Source: Hyphomicrobium_A sp963722495 (GTDB lineage: Bacteria; Pseudomonadota; Alphaproteobacteria; Rhizobiales; Hyphomicrobiaceae). Taken from it: a DNA stretch of 64,000 bases. Under the pieces are notes generated by a model. That model was not told the origin of the DNA and did no database searches. It saw only the letters and a list, made by a program, of their open reading frames with translations. Positions 29,216 through 36,200 of this stretch are shown here, one piece after another (the first letter of the stretch is position 1; every line of letters begins with the position of its first letter). The position numbers and the translations under genes are program-made. The DNA is taken from assembly GCA_963722495.1 (NCBI GenBank), contig CAVRND010000003.1:62001-126000 (forward strand), written 5' to 3'.

Positions 29216-29527
29216 TCAGAATCCGGCAAACAGAAAATCCAGCGCGTTGATGAGTTCATATCGTGCGCTCTCGAGATTAGCCAAGGATGAACCGAGATGG
29301 CGCGTCGGCAGGGACGCGAGGCGGTCGACAGCTACAACATAGGTACGAGCGTCGACGACGACGATCGGTCGAAGGCGATCGATCGCCTCCAGCTCGCCGT
29401 GCGCGAATAGCGGTGCCACAACGACGTTGCCCAGTTGGCTGAAATGCTCGTGCTGCAGCACCACGACCAGACGTCCGCGTCCTGCGACGCCTGATCCCGC
29501 AGCCGGGCAGACGTCGAAGCGCTTCAT
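29216..29527 (-). CDS. ccdB: CcdB-family toxin
   Basis: Toxin of a type II toxin-antitoxin pair; the founding CcdB of plasmid F poisons DNA gyrase. The product is 103 aa. It shows the family's opening MKRFDVCP, the strand LVVVLQHEHFSQLGNVVVAPL and the end ALDFLFAGF, a close relative of the C-terminal helix that carries the gyrase-contact residues (W-G-I in F CcdB, here F-A-G-F). Its start overlaps the antitoxin stop by ATGA, so toxin translation depends on the antitoxin frame. Whether gyrase is the target here is not shown. Confidence 0.9.
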   Translation of the reverse strand: MKRFDVCPAAGSGVAGRGRLVVVLQHEHFSQLGNVVVAPLFAHGELEAIDRLRPIVVVDARTYVVAVDRLASLPTRHLGSSLANLESARYELINALDFLFAGF

Positions 29528-29800
29528 TTACGCAGCCAATCGGGTTCGAACCACGGTCCGTCGCGTTCGAGTTGGGCGTTGCTGGCTTCGATGGCGGCGC
29601 GGTTATCCTCGCGCCACTTCTGCCAGCGCTGCTGCTTCAGCTGCTCTTTCAGCGCCGTTTCGAGCACGCTCGAAAGGTTGGTGCCGGCTGCCTTCGCCTC
29701 GGCCAGGAGCTGCGGCGTCGATCGACAGATTGACCGCCTTCTTCTTTTGCGGGCCGCTTTTGCCCGGTCCAGCGCGGTACGGCTTGGCGTCTTCCCGCAT
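29524..29800 (-). CDS. ccdA: CcdA-family antitoxin, frameshifted
   Basis: Antitoxin partner of the adjacent toxin. The N-terminus is basic (KSGPQKKKAVNLSID), fitting an RHH DNA-binding strand. The C-terminal part has the toxin-wrapping pattern: LLAEAKAAGTNLSSVLETAL, RWREDN-like RWQKWREDNRAAIEASN, ending PWFEPDWLRK. A frame change near 29715 divides these two halves; joined it is about 92 aa. The start at 29800 follows GGGAGG. CcdA proteins repress their own operon, and three copies of a palindromic octamer lie just upstream. Confidence 0.87.
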
Positions 29801-29812
29801 CTACAACCTCCC

Positions 29813-29845
29813 ATGCGCATAGGAATGCGCATTGTTCGTGCGCAT
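29813..29845 (-). promoter_or_regulatory. Candidate ccdA operator: three ATGCGCAT boxes
   Basis: ATGCGCAT, itself a palindrome, occurs at 29813-29820 and 29825-29832, with GTGCGCAT at 29838-29845; centres are spaced 12 and 13 bases. The array begins 13 bases upstream of the ccdA start. Evenly spaced short palindromes are typical operators for ribbon-helix-helix antitoxins. Function is inferred. Confidence 0.5.
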
Positions 29846-29891
29846 TCTGCGCCGCGCCGGGTTTTCAGGTCAAATCAGCCGACCAAACGGG

Positions 29892-31292
29892 TCAATCCGG
29901 GGCAAGCATCTTGCTGGGGTCGACGATCTCGTCGAACTCCTCGTCGGTGACGTAACCGCCGCCGACCGCTTCCTGGCGCAGGGTCGTGCCGTTCTTGTGC
30001 GCGGTCTTGGCGATCTTCGCCGCCGCGTCATAGCCGATCTTAGGCGCCAGCGCCGTGACGAGCATGAGCGAGCGCTCGAGCCCGGCCTTGATGTTGTCCT
30101 CGCGCGGCTCGATGCCGACGACGCAGTTGTCGGTGAACGAGATCGCCGCGTCGGCCATCAGTCGAACCGACTGCAGGAAGTTGTAGCCCATCACCGGATT
30201 GTAGACGTTGAGCTCGAAGTGCCCCTGGCTGCCGGCAAAGGTGATCGCGGCGTTGTTGCCGAAGATCTGCACGCACACCTGCGTCAGCGCCTCGCACTGC
30301 GTCGGGTTCACCTTGCCCGGCATGATCGAGGAGCCCGGCTCGTTCTCGGGCAGTGACAGCTCGCCCAGGCCGGAGCGCGGTCCGGAGCCAAGCAGGCGAA
30401 TGTCGTTGGCGATCTTGAACAGCCCCGCCGCCATCGTGTTGATAGCGCCGTGGCTCATCACCATGGCGTCATGCGCGGCGAGTGCCTCGAACTTGTTGGG
30501 CGCCGTCTTGAACGGCAGCTGCGTGATGGCGGCGATGCGCTCCGCGATCATCTCCGCAAAGCCCTTTGGCGCGTTGAGACCGGTGCCGACCGCGGTGCCT
30601 CCCTGCGCCAGCTCCATCAGCGAAGGCAGCGTCTGCTCGATGCGCTTGATGCCGTTCTCGATCTGCTGGGTATAGCCGCCGAACTCTTGCCCGAGGGTGA
30701 GTGGGGTTGCGTCCTGCGTGTGCGTGCGGCCGATCTTGACGATGTCGGTCCACGCCTGCGCCTTGTCGTTCAGTGCGTTGCGCAGCTTCTGCAGGGCCGG
30801 GATCAGCCTATGCACGATCTCCTCGGCGCAGGCTATGTGCATGGCCGTCGGATACGTGTCGTTCGACGACTGGCTCATGTTGACGTGGTCGTTGGGATGC
30901 ACGGGCTTCTTGGAGCCCTTCTCGCCGCTCAGTATTTCGATGGCGCGGTTGGAGATCACCTCGTTGGCGTTCATGTTCGACTGCGTGCCCGAACCCGTCT
31001 GCCAGACGACGAGCGGAAAGTGGTCGTCGAGTTTGCCTTCCATCACTTCCTGCGCCGCGCGCACGACCGCCTCGCCGACCTTTTTGTCGAGACGGCCGAG
31101 CGCCATATTGGTCTCGGCAGCGGCGCGCTTGACGATGCCGAGTGCGCGCACGATCGCCAGCGGTTGCCGCTCCCAACCGATCTTGAAATTCCCGAGCGAG
31201 CGTTGTGCCTGCGCGCCCCAGTATTTATCGGCGTCGACCTCGATGGGCCCGAAGGTGTCGGTCTCGGTGCGGGTAGGCTTCTTCGCGGTCAT
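29892..31292 (-). CDS. fumC: Class II fumarate hydratase
   Basis: Converts fumarate to malate in the TCA cycle; a homotetramer without iron-sulphur centre. The product is 466 aa when started at MTAKKPTRTETDTFGPI. The signature GSSIMPGKVNP is present, with the catalytic Ser loop, the TGSGTQSNMNANEV region and HPNDHVNMSQSSNDTYPTAMH. The frame is intact. An upstream in-frame MPRM start at 31301 is possible. A longer frame to 31538 has unrelated composition. Confidence 0.97.
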   Translation of the reverse strand: MTAKKPTRTETDTFGPIEVDADKYWGAQAQRSLGNFKIGWERQPLAIVRALGIVKRAAAETNMALGRLDKKVGEAVVRAAQEVMEGKLDDHFPLVVWQTGSGTQSNMNANEVISNRAIEILSGEKGSKKPVHPNDHVNMSQSSNDTYPTAMHIACAEEIVHRLIPALQKLRNALNDKAQAWTDIVKIGRTHTQDATPLTLGQEFGGYTQQIENGIKRIEQTLPSLMELAQGGTAVGTGLNAPKGFAEMIAERIAAITQLPFKTAPNKFEALAAHDAMVMSHGAINTMAAGLFKIANDIRLLGSGPRSGLGELSLPENEPGSSIMPGKVNPTQCEALTQVCVQIFGNNAAITFAGSQGHFELNVYNPVMGYNFLQSVRLMADAAISFTDNCVVGIEPREDNIKAGLERSLMLVTALAPKIGYDAAAKIAKTAHKNGTTLRQEAVGGGYVTDEEFDEIVDPSKMLAPD

Positions 31293-31569
31293 GCGGGGCA
31301 TCCGATTTGCGTAACGGAAAGGTAGGTCGCAATAGCACGCGGCCCGAACTCGGCACCACGCGGCGGCGTCGCGCTCAGCGCAGCGCTCTCGACCATTCCG
31401 CTGCATCGCCGGCGCTCGCATCGGCGCGAGAATGCCACGGGCCCCCAGCCAGGCGCTTTTATGCCGCTGCCGTTGGCCAGCTGTAGTGCGCCCCTCGTGC
31501 GTTAGCTGTCGCTGAGACGGGAAATCCGAGGCCGCCACCCTTGCAGACGTGGGAGACTCGCTCTACATA
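31293..31569. other. Intergenic region, fumC to RHH regulator
   Basis: About 280 bases between divergent starts. No gene is supported. The region is rich in GC palindromic fragments (for example GCGCTCAGCGCAGCGC near 31371), but nothing is interpretable as a named element. It must contain the fumC promoter. Confidence 0.35.
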
Positions 31570-31596
31570 CCATCCAACTGGATGGCCATGGGATGG
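31570..31596 (+). promoter_or_regulatory. Candidate operator of the RHH regulator
   Basis: CCATCC-AACT-GGATGG is a perfect six-base inverted repeat (31570-31585), followed after five bases by a third half-site GGATGG (31591-31596). It ends eight bases before the presumed start at 31604, so binding would block translation or transcription start. Autorepression is inferred. Confidence 0.45.
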
Positions 31597-31603
31597 TGTG
31601 CAG

Positions 31604-32023
31604 ATGGTTACGACTGTTCGTGAGCTGCGGCCGAAGGCGGGCGACCTAGAAAAGGTCACCGTCAACCTCGGCTACGTCGATCTCGGCCAGATCGACCTGA
31701 TGGTGCAGGAGGGCTTCTATTCCAACCGTACCGACTTCATTCGCACCGCCATCCGCAACCAGCTCGAGCGTCACGCCGACGTCGTCAAGCAGAGCGTCGC
31801 CCGCAACACACTCGATCTCGGCCTGCGGCACTACACGCGCGCCGATCTGGAAGCGGTTCGTGCAGAGCGGCAAACGCTCAATCTGCATGTGCTCGGCTTG
31901 CTGAGCATCGCCTCCGACGTCACACCCGATTTGGCGCGCGCCACCATCGGCTCGCTCTCGGTCCTGGGGGCTCTGCACGCCAGCGCCGAGGTCAAAGCCG
32001 CGTTGGCCGATCGTATGCGCTAG
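31604..32023 (+). CDS. CopG/RHH-type transcriptional regulator
   Basis: A 139-residue protein with an N-terminal ribbon-helix-helix: the strand LEKVTVNLGYVDLGQ, then helices QIDLMVQEGFYSNRTDFIR and TAIRNQLERHADV. The C-terminal 70 residues (LDLGLRHYTRADLEAVRAER) form a helical domain that may bind a ligand or partner. It is followed 55 bases later by a PHB-depolymerase-like esterase, so the two are probably an operon; this pairing appears in other Rhizobiales to my knowledge. Its ATG lies just after a CCATCC operator-like repeat. A TTG-type start upstream (31541) is less likely. Confidence 0.82.
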   Translation: MVTTVRELRPKAGDLEKVTVNLGYVDLGQIDLMVQEGFYSNRTDFIRTAIRNQLERHADVVKQSVARNTLDLGLRHYTRADLEAVRAERQTLNLHVLGLLSIASDVTPDLARATIGSLSVLGALHASAEVKAALADRMR

Positions 32024-32078
32024 CCCTCCTCCGCGCGATGCGCCCTCCTCGCAATTCCAATCGACAGGAAGACCCGAA

Positions 32079-33258
32079 ATGAAACCACTGCTGCCCGACG
32101 ACATGGCCGAAGCGACCCGTTTGACGCGCTCGGGCCGGCTAAGTGAAGCCGTGGCGCTCATTCAAAACGTCATACGGGGCGGCCGCGCGGGCACAAACAC
32201 GCCAGCGGCGAACGCAGCATCGCCGTCCGTCATCGCGCTTTCGTCACCGGGGCTGGATGCGATCCAGGCCGTCGATCCCGGCGCGGCGCCGCAAACAATC
32301 CTATCGCGCGCCCTTGGCGCTCTCGATCTGAAATCTTCCCGGCCTTCGCGCCCTGGGCGTTGGACATAGCGCCTCGCCGGCCGACGTCATCCCGACGGAG
32401 GGCGCCTTCCTGGCCAAATCCTTCAGCAGCGCCGCCGGCTCGCGCGCCTACAAGCTCTACGTTCCGAGCCGCCACGACGGGCCGCGCCCGCTGATCGTCA
32501 TGCTGCATGGCTGCACGCAATCGGCCGACGACTTCGCCGCCGGGACACGCATGAATTTTGCCGGCGAGGAGCACGGGTGCTTCGTTGCGTATCCCGAGCA
32601 GCCGTCGGCAGCCAACGCCCAGCGGTGCTGGAACTGGTTCAAGAGCAGTGACCAGCAGCGCGGATCGGGCGAGCCGGCGCTGATCGCCGGCATCACGCGC
32701 CAGATCATGGCCGACTATGCGATCGATCCGCGCCGCATCTACGTTGCCGGCCTTTCGGCGGGTGGCGCCGCGGCCGCCATCATGGGCGAGACATATCCCG
32801 ATCTTTACGCCGCGGTCGGTGTGCACTCGGGGCTTGCCTGCGGGGCGGCGCGCGACTTGCCGTCGGCCTTTGCCGCCATGAGCGGCAATGGTCCGGTGCG
32901 CGCCGGCATGGGCGTCAGCACCCGCAAGCTGCCAGCGGAGCATGACGTCCCGACCATCGTTTTCCACGGTGACCGCGACACGACCGTGCATCCGCGTAAC
33001 GGTGCCGAAGTCATCGCCCGCGCCGGGGGCGACGTGCAGGTGCTGTCGGAGCCGCAGGCCACGCAGAAAGGCAAGTTCACCCGCTCGGTGCGCCGCGACG
33101 CCAGCGGGCGTAGCGTGCTCGAGCTGTGGGAGATCCACGGTGCCGGGCATGCGTGGTCGGGAGGTAGTTCGGCCGGCTCGTTCACCGATCCTTCGGGGCC
33201 GGATGCGACGCGCGAGATGCTGCGCTTCTTCCTCGAGCATGCGCGCGTCAGTGCGTGA
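32079..33258 (+). CDS. PHB depolymerase-family esterase, frameshifted
   Basis: Alpha/beta-hydrolase of the extracellular short-chain PHA depolymerase / LpqC-like family (PF10503). The N-terminal ~90 residues look helical and variable (DDMAEATRLTRSGRLSEAVAL). The catalytic domain begins GAFLAKSFSSAAGSRAYKLY, and the oxyanion region is LIVMLHGCTQSADDF. The nucleophile elbow is YVAGLSAGGAAAA (GxSxG), the acid is in VFHGDRDTTVHP, and the His in HGAGHAWSGG. One frame change near 32350, between KSSRPSRPG and ALGVGHSAS, breaks the gene; together it is about 392 aa. There is no signal peptide, so an intracellular polyester or ester hydrolase is likelier than a secreted one. Confidence 0.87.
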
Positions 33259-33270
33259 GGCTGGTCTTAG

Positions 33271-33588
33271 CTACGCGGCGAGCGGCGGCAGGCCGAAGCG
33301 AGTGCGCGCCATCGTGCAGGCGTCGTCGCCCGGTTGGCATTCGCGGCACACGTCTGGCCGCAGCGCGTAGACGCTGCACGATGTGGCGACCCCGACTTCG
33401 CCACTGAGCGCGCAGCAGCGGTCGCCACGGCAGCGCATGCCGGTCATGCCAGGGGCCACCAGCTGGCTCGGCAGGCGCGCGATGGCGTCGTCGTCCTCGA
33501 GGGTGAATCGAGGCCAGTCGGCGGAATACGAGCAGCAGGCGCCACAGGTATTGCACGGTGATTGGGTGATGGGTGCGTGCCCGCCCAT
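33271..33588 (-). CDS. YkgJ-type Cys-cluster protein (CxxCxxCC)
   Basis: A 105-residue metal-binding protein of the YkgJ / UPF0153 family (putative Fe/Zn chelator). Cysteine pattern: NTCGACCSY near the N-terminus, then MRCRGDRCCALSG and CSVYALRPDVCRECQPG. The latter matches the family's C-x-I-Y-x-x-RPxxCRxF signature. The start overlaps the upstream gene's stop by one base (TGATG). Biological role unknown; a metal cluster of uncertain type is the best inference. Confidence 0.83.
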   Translation of the reverse strand: MGGHAPITQSPCNTCGACCSYSADWPRFTLEDDDAIARLPSQLVAPGMTGMRCRGDRCCALSGEVGVATSCSVYALRPDVCRECQPGDDACTMARTRFGLPPLAA

Positions 33589-33794
33589 CAATCGCGCAGC
33601 ATAGCGAGGGCGGAGCGGCGATCCGACGGTTTCAGCTTCAGGAATGCTGCCCGTGCCGCCTTGATGTCCTTTTCCGATCCGCTATCAGCCGCCGCCTGCA
33701 GGGCGAGCGTCGTGGGATGATCGGGGCTGCAGATGAAGGCAAGTGCCTTGGCGAGGCGCCCCATGGCGGTGCGGTCGATGACGGTTTCTTCCAT
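33588..33794 (-). CDS. Small acidic-basic helical protein, unknown
   Basis: A 68-residue protein (METTV-like start MEETVIDRTAMGRLAKAL) with alternating charged helices, no Cys and no membrane segment (SEKDIKAARAAFLKLKPSDR). It is co-transcribed with the YkgJ-type gene and touches it by one base, so the pair is translationally coupled. I do not recognise a family. Confidence 0.58.
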   Translation of the reverse strand: MEETVIDRTAMGRLAKALAFICSPDHPTTLALQAAADSGSEKDIKAARAAFLKLKPSDRRSALAMLRD

Positions 33795-33995
33795 GCGTTC
33801 ATCCTACTCCGCGCGCCGCCGCGGGGCTAGCCGGGGGGCGGCGGCGAGCATTGGCGCCGCTGTTCGCAACTGCCGCATGACGAAAATTCTAACCTTCCCG
33901 TTGAGCCGGTCTTTTCCCTGTCGATGGCCGCGCGGCGGCAGACCGGAACAAAGCAACGTTCAGTCCCCTTGGCCGACTTCTGTGGAGTAAAGTGG

Positions 33996-34289
33996 ATGCA
34001 TAGGGAAGCATACCTCGCAGACTTGGAAATTTGGCTGCGGGACGCATTGCGGGAGCGGCCATTTTATCCGAGGCTGCGGATCGTCACACTAGCTCCGTCT
34101 CACCGTTACCCGTGCGGCTGGGACGCACATGTCTACGGTGACTTCACATGCGATGAGCAGGCAATTTGCGCCGGCATCATCCGCACGTTGCAACGACGAT
34201 ACGACCTGACAAAAAAGCATGACTTGCATTTGTACGTTTCGATTGACGCTACCGAGCAGAATTCGAACAACCAGCTGAGGCCGGCGTAA
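33996..34289 (+). CDS. Orphan protein in less GC-rich stretch
   Basis: A 97-residue protein (longer starts exist at 33924). It has an N-terminal amphipathic helix (YLADLEIWLRDALRERPF), then strands (LRIVTLAPSHRYPCGWDAH). After TCDEQAICAGIIRTLQRRYD comes a Gln/Asn-rich tail (DATEQNSNNQLRP). One Cys sits in the PCGW motif and another two residues into TCDE. No family recognised. Base composition is visibly lower in GC than that of the surrounding chromosome, which suggests foreign origin. It sits 14 bases upstream of the winged-helix gene, so the two may be co-transcribed. Confidence 0.52.
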   Translation: MHREAYLADLEIWLRDALRERPFYPRLRIVTLAPSHRYPCGWDAHVYGDFTCDEQAICAGIIRTLQRRYDLTKKHDLHLYVSIDATEQNSNNQLRPA

Positions 34290-34303
34290 CGAATATTTCA
34301 AAG

Positions 34304-34738
34304 ATGCGAGGACATGCATGGCTCGCGCTCAAGACTTCTCCTCTACTGCTCTTGGATAGCGTGAAGCGCTCGATCGATGAGCTGTTGTCGTCACTCGGTG
34401 AGCCCCTTGATCTCACAGATTTCGATATCCTTTGCGCGCTTCGCACCAAGCAATTGTTTCCTGAGGAGCTTGCGACGCTCTCGGAGACCCAGCTTCCCGA
34501 GCTGCTCAGGGCAATTCGTCGATTGGTTGCGGAGAACCTCGTGCGCGTTCAAGCGGGCGAGGTATCGCTGACCGCGCGTGGCGAGCGATTGCGCGCCCGT
34601 ACAGTGCCCCTGGTCGAGGAGGCGGAGCGCAATCTCTTGGCGGTGCTTCCTCCTGCCCGGCGCGAGCACTTTGCTCGGGAACTGGGCTGCATCGTTCAGA
34701 AGCTTGGCTCAACGCCCCGCGCCCCGAAGCCGACTTGA
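34304..34738 (+). CDS. Winged-helix (MarR-like) protein
   Basis: A 144-residue protein with a helix-turn-helix-like core. LGEPLDLTDFDILCALRT leads into LATLSETQLPELLRAIRRL, LVAENLVRVQAGEVSLTARG forms the wing, then a C-terminal helix ERLRARTVPLVEEAERNLL. Order and lengths resemble MarR-type regulators, though conserved residues cannot be checked here. It is convergent with the DprA-like gene (about 50 bases apart). A ligand or DNA target is not visible. Confidence 0.62.
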   Translation: MRGHAWLALKTSPLLLLDSVKRSIDELLSSLGEPLDLTDFDILCALRTKQLFPEELATLSETQLPELLRAIRRLVAENLVRVQAGEVSLTARGERLRARTVPLVEEAERNLLAVLPPARREHFARELGCIVQKLGSTPRAPKPT

Positions 34739-34788
34739 AAAGCGGAATCTCGCCGGCCCCGCGTCGCCGCTACGCCTCTGACGTCAAG

Positions 34789-35556
34789 CTACTCGAGTAT
34801 CGCCTCGGCAATTTCCTGCGGCGTGTTGGTCCTCTCGTCGAACACGGGAGCACCGAATTCCGATGCGAGCTGATCAATTCCCTGTCGGACGGATTTACGA
34901 ACCGCGCTGACGCATCTGATCTGCTTGCCTTGGGCAAGCGCTCTGCGCGCTGTATCGATCGTTGCGCTATCGTCATTGCATTCGAACGCCAGGAAGACAT
35001 CCGAAAGCCCGCTTATGATCCTGTCGCGCGCGAGCAAGCGTTCGCAGAATTCGTCTCCGCCAACTTCGCAGGCGCGTGAATACTCCGACAGGAATGCGCC
35101 GCGTTTCACGATCTGGGCGGTGACGGTGGAGCTATACCACTCGAGACCACGCATCCCGATGTCCACGGGATTGGCCAGCACGGCTATAGTGACACCGTTT
35201 TCCTGGTCCGACGCAGCAAGGTGGGCAGCCAGATCAACGCCTGGCACACCCCCCGAGATTATAGTGGCGCCGGACTTGGCCAGCGCTCGCACGACGTTGG
35301 AAACGAGACAGAACGTTTCCACCATGGGGCTTCGCGTGCCTCCCACGCCGATGACGGGGAACTCCCAACCCGGCAGTTTTCCACGGACGAACAGTGAGCT
35401 CGGCAAGCTCAGGTCGGCAGGCGTGTAGCGTCGTTTTTGCTTCGTCCACTTGTGAACGAAATACGGGTAGTCGCCGAGTTGCGAGACGGTCTTTTCGGTG
35501 GCTGCAGCCGTGCGCACGGTGCTCAAATCGATGACGCGGACGCGGGTGCTGCTCAT
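34789..35556 (-). CDS. DprA/LOG-type Rossmann (SLOG) protein without DprA flanking domains
   Basis: A 255-residue protein whose residues 62-225 match the DprA/Smf nucleotide-binding Rossmann fold. It has VIGVGGTRSPM (69-78, cf. GSR), SGGVPGVDLAAHLAA (101-115, cf. SGxARGIDxxAH), VTIAVLANPVDIG, FLSEYSR, the very DprA-like RDRIISGLSD (178-187) and a Glu/Asp-rich FECNDDSATIDTARRAL. The N-terminal 60 residues are not the SAM/HhH domain of DprA, and no winged helix follows. So it is not a natural-transformation DprA but a SLOG-superfamily sensor or enzyme candidate. The ATG overlaps the stop of the membrane-protein gene before it (ATGA), so it is the third gene of the permease operon. Confidence 0.86.
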   Translation of the reverse strand: MSSTRVRVIDLSTVRTAAATEKTVSQLGDYPYFVHKWTKQKRRYTPADLSLPSSLFVRGKLPGWEFPVIGVGGTRSPMVETFCLVSNVVRALAKSGATIISGGVPGVDLAAHLAASDQENGVTIAVLANPVDIGMRGLEWYSSTVTAQIVKRGAFLSEYSRACEVGGDEFCERLLARDRIISGLSDVFLAFECNDDSATIDTARRALAQGKQIRCVSAVRKSVRQGIDQLASEFGAPVFDERTNTPQEIAEAILE

Positions 35557-36200
35557 TCTTTGCATGCACCCAGCCGCGAAGCTTCGATGCCGATTTGAAC
35601 GACCAACGCCGTTGCGGCCGTATCGTTTTCTTTGCCAAGCGTACGGGAGTGATAAAGCCCGCACGCGCCGACCAATATCTTGCCGTAGGACTGCAGCAGC
35701 GCCAGCGCGCCGTTGCGCCGGGTTTTGTACATGACGCTGTGCTTGTACTGATCGCGAATGACGATCGGAATTTCAGACAATGGCTGGTCCAGGTCCAATG
35801 TCCCGTCCACGCTGTCGAAAGCGTAGGCGGACAGGCGGATGTAGTAGGTTGGTGGCAGTGGCTCGTCCTGCGGTTGCGGCCGCTCCGCGCTCGATACGCT
35901 GGTCCAGATGAGGAGTGCGGCCGCAGCCAGCGTGCCGACGACGAACACATAAAGGGGTGCGCGGCTCTTCGGCCATCTGTCTCCGGCCCAGAGGATGAGC
36001 GAGCCGCCTCCCAGCAACGAGACAAGAAACAGGAAGCTTCTGAGCTCATCGGATGATTGCACGAGGACGGCGGCCACCTGCAGGAGGTTGGCAAGCAACG
36101 CGATCCCGATGCCGGTCTTCGGATCGTTCAAATTGAATGAGCGATCGTGGTGTTCGGCCGATGGTGATGAGGTGACGGGCACGTTGAGCTGCCACCTCAT
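35553..36200 (-). CDS. Three-TM membrane protein with C-terminal domain, orphan
   Basis: A 215-residue protein. Hydrophilic residues 1-30 are followed by three helices at about 31-48 (IGIALLANLLQVAAVLVQ), 55-72 (SFLFLVSLLGGGSLILWAG) and 83-101 (YVFVVGTLAAAALLIWT). A Pro-rich linker (PQPQDEPLPPTYY) and a 95-residue soluble domain (IRLSAYAFDSVDGTLD, KILVGACGLYHSRTLGKEND) complete it. Its start overlaps the permease stop and its stop overlaps the DprA-like start, both as ATGA, which argues for one transcript and translational coupling. I recognise no family. The layout of short helices plus soluble tail is shared by many effector or receptor membrane proteins. Confidence 0.8.
   Translation of the reverse strand: MRWQLNVPVTSSPSAEHHDRSFNLNDPKTGIGIALLANLLQVAAVLVQSSDELRSFLFLVSLLGGGSLILWAGDRWPKSRAPLYVFVVGTLAAAALLIWTSVSSAERPQPQDEPLPPTYYIRLSAYAFDSVDGTLDLDQPLSEIPIVIRDQYKHSVMYKTRRNGALALLQSYGKILVGACGLYHSRTLGKENDTAATALVVQIGIEASRLGACKE

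Noticed and set aside
34789..35556. Canonical dprA of natural transformation
   Set aside because: Lacks the N-terminal SAM-like domain and C-terminal winged helix, and is embedded in a permease operon.
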